Assembly (NCBI RefSeq): GCF_000178855.1
Contig: NZ_ADVG01000005.1
Location: forward strand, 992,001-1,056,000
Reading direction: 5' to 3'
DNA length: 64,000 nucleotides
Source: Ktedonobacter racemifer DSM 44963
Lineage (GTDB): Bacteria > Chloroflexota > Ktedonobacteria > Ktedonobacterales > Ktedonobacteraceae
Shown: one piece after another, positions 61,447-64,000 of the stretch
Layout of the letters: each line of letters starts with the position of its first letter
How positions within the stretch are numbered: the first letter of the stretch is position 1
Program-made: the position numbers and the translations under genes
Notes under the pieces: generated by a model
What the model saw: only the letters and a program-made list of their open reading frames with translations
Databases searched by the model: none
What the model was told of the DNA's origin: nothing

Positions 61447-62834
61447 TCAGCAAGGATAAGTGAGGTGCGCAGAAGGTCTTCCAACAACCTTCACAACTTC
61501 TGTTGCGCTCATATTCTGCCGCCGATACGGCGCACCGGTGCCAGGCCCGTTGGCGTGATCCCCTTGCCTTGCTTGAGCAAGAGATGGTTGCCCTTCGCGT
61601 TCGGCATCCTGAGAGATCCCAACACCTGGGTCTTTCGACCCCCTCATCGCACGTCGCGAACGAGCATGAGGCTTTTCCTTCAACGGTTCTTGGTCGCGCT
61701 TGATCAAGCGCTGCCCGATTCTCAGACTGGCATTGCGGTCGGCATGGTCGCGCATCTGGCATTGTGAGCACAGGCAAAGCGCCGCGCCGGGCGTGTATCC
61801 CTCAACCGGCTCGCCCTCGTTGTAGCGAATGACGGGCGCGTGACAGCGATGGCATTGCCGGCTCGTATTGCGCGGATTGACGCGGCACGTGATGAGACCA
61901 CCTGCCTTCCACGCCTTGTACTTCGAATACTTGAAGATGCGCCCTGCGCATCCAGTAGGCGCGTTTCATGTTGCTGCGGCGCGCATACGTGCCTTTTTGC
62001 GGGCGCAGGTTGCCTAGATGCTCGAAGACCAGTATGCTTGCTTGCTGCTCGATGGCAAACTGGACAATGCGGGCGCTCACCTGGTGCGCGATGTGCTCAT
62101 CGACGTGCTTGATCTTGCGCCACAGATCAGCATTGTCCTGTTCCCCTTGGGCAATGATGCCAGTCTGAGATCGCTTGTGTGCAATGCGTCCGAGCAGTCT
62201 CTTCCAAAAAGCCAGATACCGCTGTGCCATTTCCAATGAAGGACGTCGCCAGGATGGTGCCTTCGACTGCCTGGACGGTACACACAGCTATATGCTGGTC
62301 GAGGTTCAAATCGACCGCGCAGAGACGTGTCTCTCTGGATGCTATCTGTTCAACAACGTTGGCGGGGGCCTCCAACGTTTTCTCGATGGGAGTATGCAAC
62401 CACCAGTGGTTGCCCTTGCGAACCAGTTGCGGGCTCCCTAGTGCGTACCCCTCGGGAATATCGCGAGAAAGCGCACCAATTTTGAGCCAGGACCGGTACG
62501 TGCCGGTCCGCACTCTGAGCATGATGGAGTGCTGAGAGCGTTCTTTCCACAAGCCCGCGTAGAAGGAGGCCGACTTGTTCCAGGTGCGCGGCGGGACCGG
62601 TGGTCGCTCCCTGAACGGCTGCTTCTTCTTGCCCTTTTTGCATGGTTGGGCCTCGTGCTTCTCTTTGCGTGCTCGCCACGTTTTGAGCGAGGAGAAAAAT
62701 GCGCGAGCAGAGCCAAGGGCCGCATTGATGGCGGCGCGCCGGAACATCGCGGGGATATCCGGGGCGATGTCGGAGAGTGGCAGAATGGGATGGGGGCTCT
62801 TCTCTGTATTGTTTTCCGACTTCAGCTCTTGCAA
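61447..62834 (-). pseudogene. tnpB: TnpB (IS200/IS605 type) with at least two frameshifts
   Basis: Pieces in three frames give one TnpB. The first (62834 to about 62230) has FRRAAINAALGSARAFFSSL, RTWNKSASFYAGLWKE and the RuvC-I Asp in CAVDLNLDQHIAVCTV. The second (to about 61925) has RYLAFWKRLLGRIAHKRSQT and the RuvC-II Glu in ILVFEHLGNLRP. The third has the zinc ribbon (CHRCHAP ... CLCSQC) and RuvC-III DRNASLRIGQRL. Indels near 62230 and 61925 break the frame. The N-terminal domain is probably incomplete: upstream DNA (62835-63030) is full of TTGCTCG-like short repeats and shows no TnpB start. Confidence 0.85.
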
Positions 62835-63033
62835 GAGTACTTGAGATTACAAAAAACAAGCGCTCAAGCAAAAAGCAAACGAGTAAGCATGAGAACATGA
62901 GCGAGAAAAATGAGGAAAGAGTCGTCCAGGAAGGGAGAAAAGTAGGCGCGCAAGTGATGAAGAGCAAACGAGCAAGCAGAAAAGTGGACAGCAGTCTCCT
63001 CGACGAATCTACTCCCGCAAGCAAGCACAAAGA

Positions 63034-64000
63034 TTATCGCGCCTGGAGGTGTCGCCGTCGCAGGTTCATCATGCGCTGTCGTTCCTCTGAACGAGCGCGC
63101 TCTTGCATCAAGGCAATGTAGTCATCGAGCGGCATCCGTTGGCCTTGCAGCCCTTTGATGGGAAGCTGCTTGATGATGCTCTCATGCTGCAGAACCTCGA
63201 AGCAGCGCTCAACTGCATTGACACACAAGGTGATGAGCTGTCCAGCCAGTGCTTGCTTGATGTAATAGTCAGCCCCATCAACGCTCACGCGACCGTCTGA
63301 CTTGACGCGTCGTGCATAGGTCCGCCCGTGAACCGCTTGTAACCAGGCATCCGGGTCGACCACAGCTGGAAGCGCGGGTAAGGTGGGCAGAACAGGATGC
63401 GCCTGGCTGGGAGGACGATTGCGACAACTGCGCCCCTGATGAGGACGTTGTGTGTTGTAGAAGTGCTCAAAGGCCTCGGTAACGTTGCGCACCTCTTCGA
63501 GGGTCCCAGGACGATGTACGAACAGACATTCTTCTTTGTAGGTCCGATGATAGCGCTCCACATAGCAGTTAAGTTCCGGGTGGCGTGGTGGCAAGATATT
63601 GGGTTGCACGCCGACACACAAGAGAAATTGGCACAGGGCCGAGGGAAAATCGCGTGCTGTTGCACTTCCCACCCAGCGGGGATCGCGATCAAAAGTCAAG
63701 ATGCTAGGACAGCCAGAGCGACGCAAGAAGGCGACCACCGCCTGGAAGGCCGTTTCCGCGTGAAAATCTTCATGAACCTGGGCATCGAGCAAGAGGGAGG
63801 TGCCCGCGTCGACAAAGTTGCACGCTTCGATCACATGCTGCCGCGCGGGCATCAGGATCATGCAGATCAGCAGGAACGGTGGAAATGTCTTTGAAGTCGA
63901 GTTGGACTTCTTCCAAAGGGGCTCTTGGCAGGCGCGGAGAGCGTTGACGAGGGGGATCGCGCTCAATGGCTCCTGCAGCATCCAGGATGCGCCAGATGGT
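63034..64000 (-). pseudogene. IS481/IS3-like transposase with integrase core, frameshifted, cut by the window edge
   Basis: The main frame (63034 to about 63850) contains CNFVDAGTSLLLDAQVHEDF (first Asp), ILTFDRDPRWVGSATARDFP (second Asp) and PPRHPELNCYVERYHRTYKE (Glu), the DDE core, plus a C-terminal beta domain. Further upstream the true reading lies in another frame (PLEEVQLDFKDISTVPADLH, preceded by TIWRILDAAGAIERDPP). The shift is near 63850. The N-terminal HTH lies beyond position 64000. Confidence 0.82.

Overview
The window looks like chromosomal DNA of a filamentous, spore-forming Chloroflexota of the Ktedonobacteria type (Ktedonobacter or a close relative). This is inferred from the mixture seen, not from a marker gene: an XRE-TPR regulator, a Ser/Thr kinase fused to a long TPR array, a sedolisin lipoprotein, F420-type LLM oxidoreductases, a full-length IscB nuclease with an omega-RNA-like leader, RT-less group II introns, and many IS elements in all states of decay. 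IscB loci are known to be unusually abundant in Ktedonobacter racemifer. No rRNA, tRNA or CRISPR array was recognised.

Left part (about 0.7-19 kb). A minus-strand operon running from 17.6 kb down to 0.7 kb looks like a RiPP cluster of the ATP-grasp (graspetide) type. It holds small unknown genes, a SAM methyltransferase, a HAD hydrolase, a small WHxH-motif protein, a 72-residue precursor with an acidic Ser/Thr/Asp-rich tail, an ATP-grasp ligase and a protein-isoaspartate-methyltransferase homologue, with a divergent XRE-TPR regulator at its head. The ligase gene is cut in two by a 10.9-kb Tn3-family transposon (2319-13220) with 46-bp perfect inverted repeats and a 5-bp target duplication (AATCC). 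Removing the transposon and one target copy restores an in-frame 337-residue ligase. The transposon carries a Ser/Thr kinase-TPR protein and a NERD-kinase-like protein as cargo, plus resolvase and a frameshifted transposase.

Middle part (19-46 kb). Ordinary metabolic genes (LLM oxidoreductase, ABC exporter, proline iminopeptidase-like hydrolase, histidine phosphatase, L,D-transpeptidase, sedolisin) are mixed with dead or dying elements: a DDE transposase remnant, an IS607-type element with frameshifted tnpB, an IS6-type element and small palindromic elements. A compact minus-strand operon encodes MurF, D-Ala-D-Ala ligase, a GNAT acetyltransferase, a threonine-dehydratase/serine-racemase-fold enzyme and aspartokinase. 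It is followed by a group of an ABC ATPase, an ECF sigma factor, a HEAT-repeat membrane protein and an ABC-2 permease.

Right part (46-64 kb). From 46.67 to 50.19 kb lies an IS200/IS605-type element encoding IscB and a predicted omega RNA. An IS110/IS1111-family element has landed between the RNA and iscB, so one RNA-guided element is nested in another. A 0.43-kb non-autonomous relative with the same ends lies at 41.9-42.3 kb. After an ISL3 fragment come wrbA, the tail of an SDR gene abutting a phage-type integrase, a class-V aminotransferase, an aminoglycoside-phosphotransferase-fold kinase and smc. The last 5 kb hold a stack of three or four group II intron segments on the minus strand: two complete ORF-less introns head-to-tail, apparently inside a third intron whose reverse transcriptase has been deleted. 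The whole stack sits between a broken tnpB and what looks like that element's right end, followed by a frameshifted IS481-type transposase running off the window.
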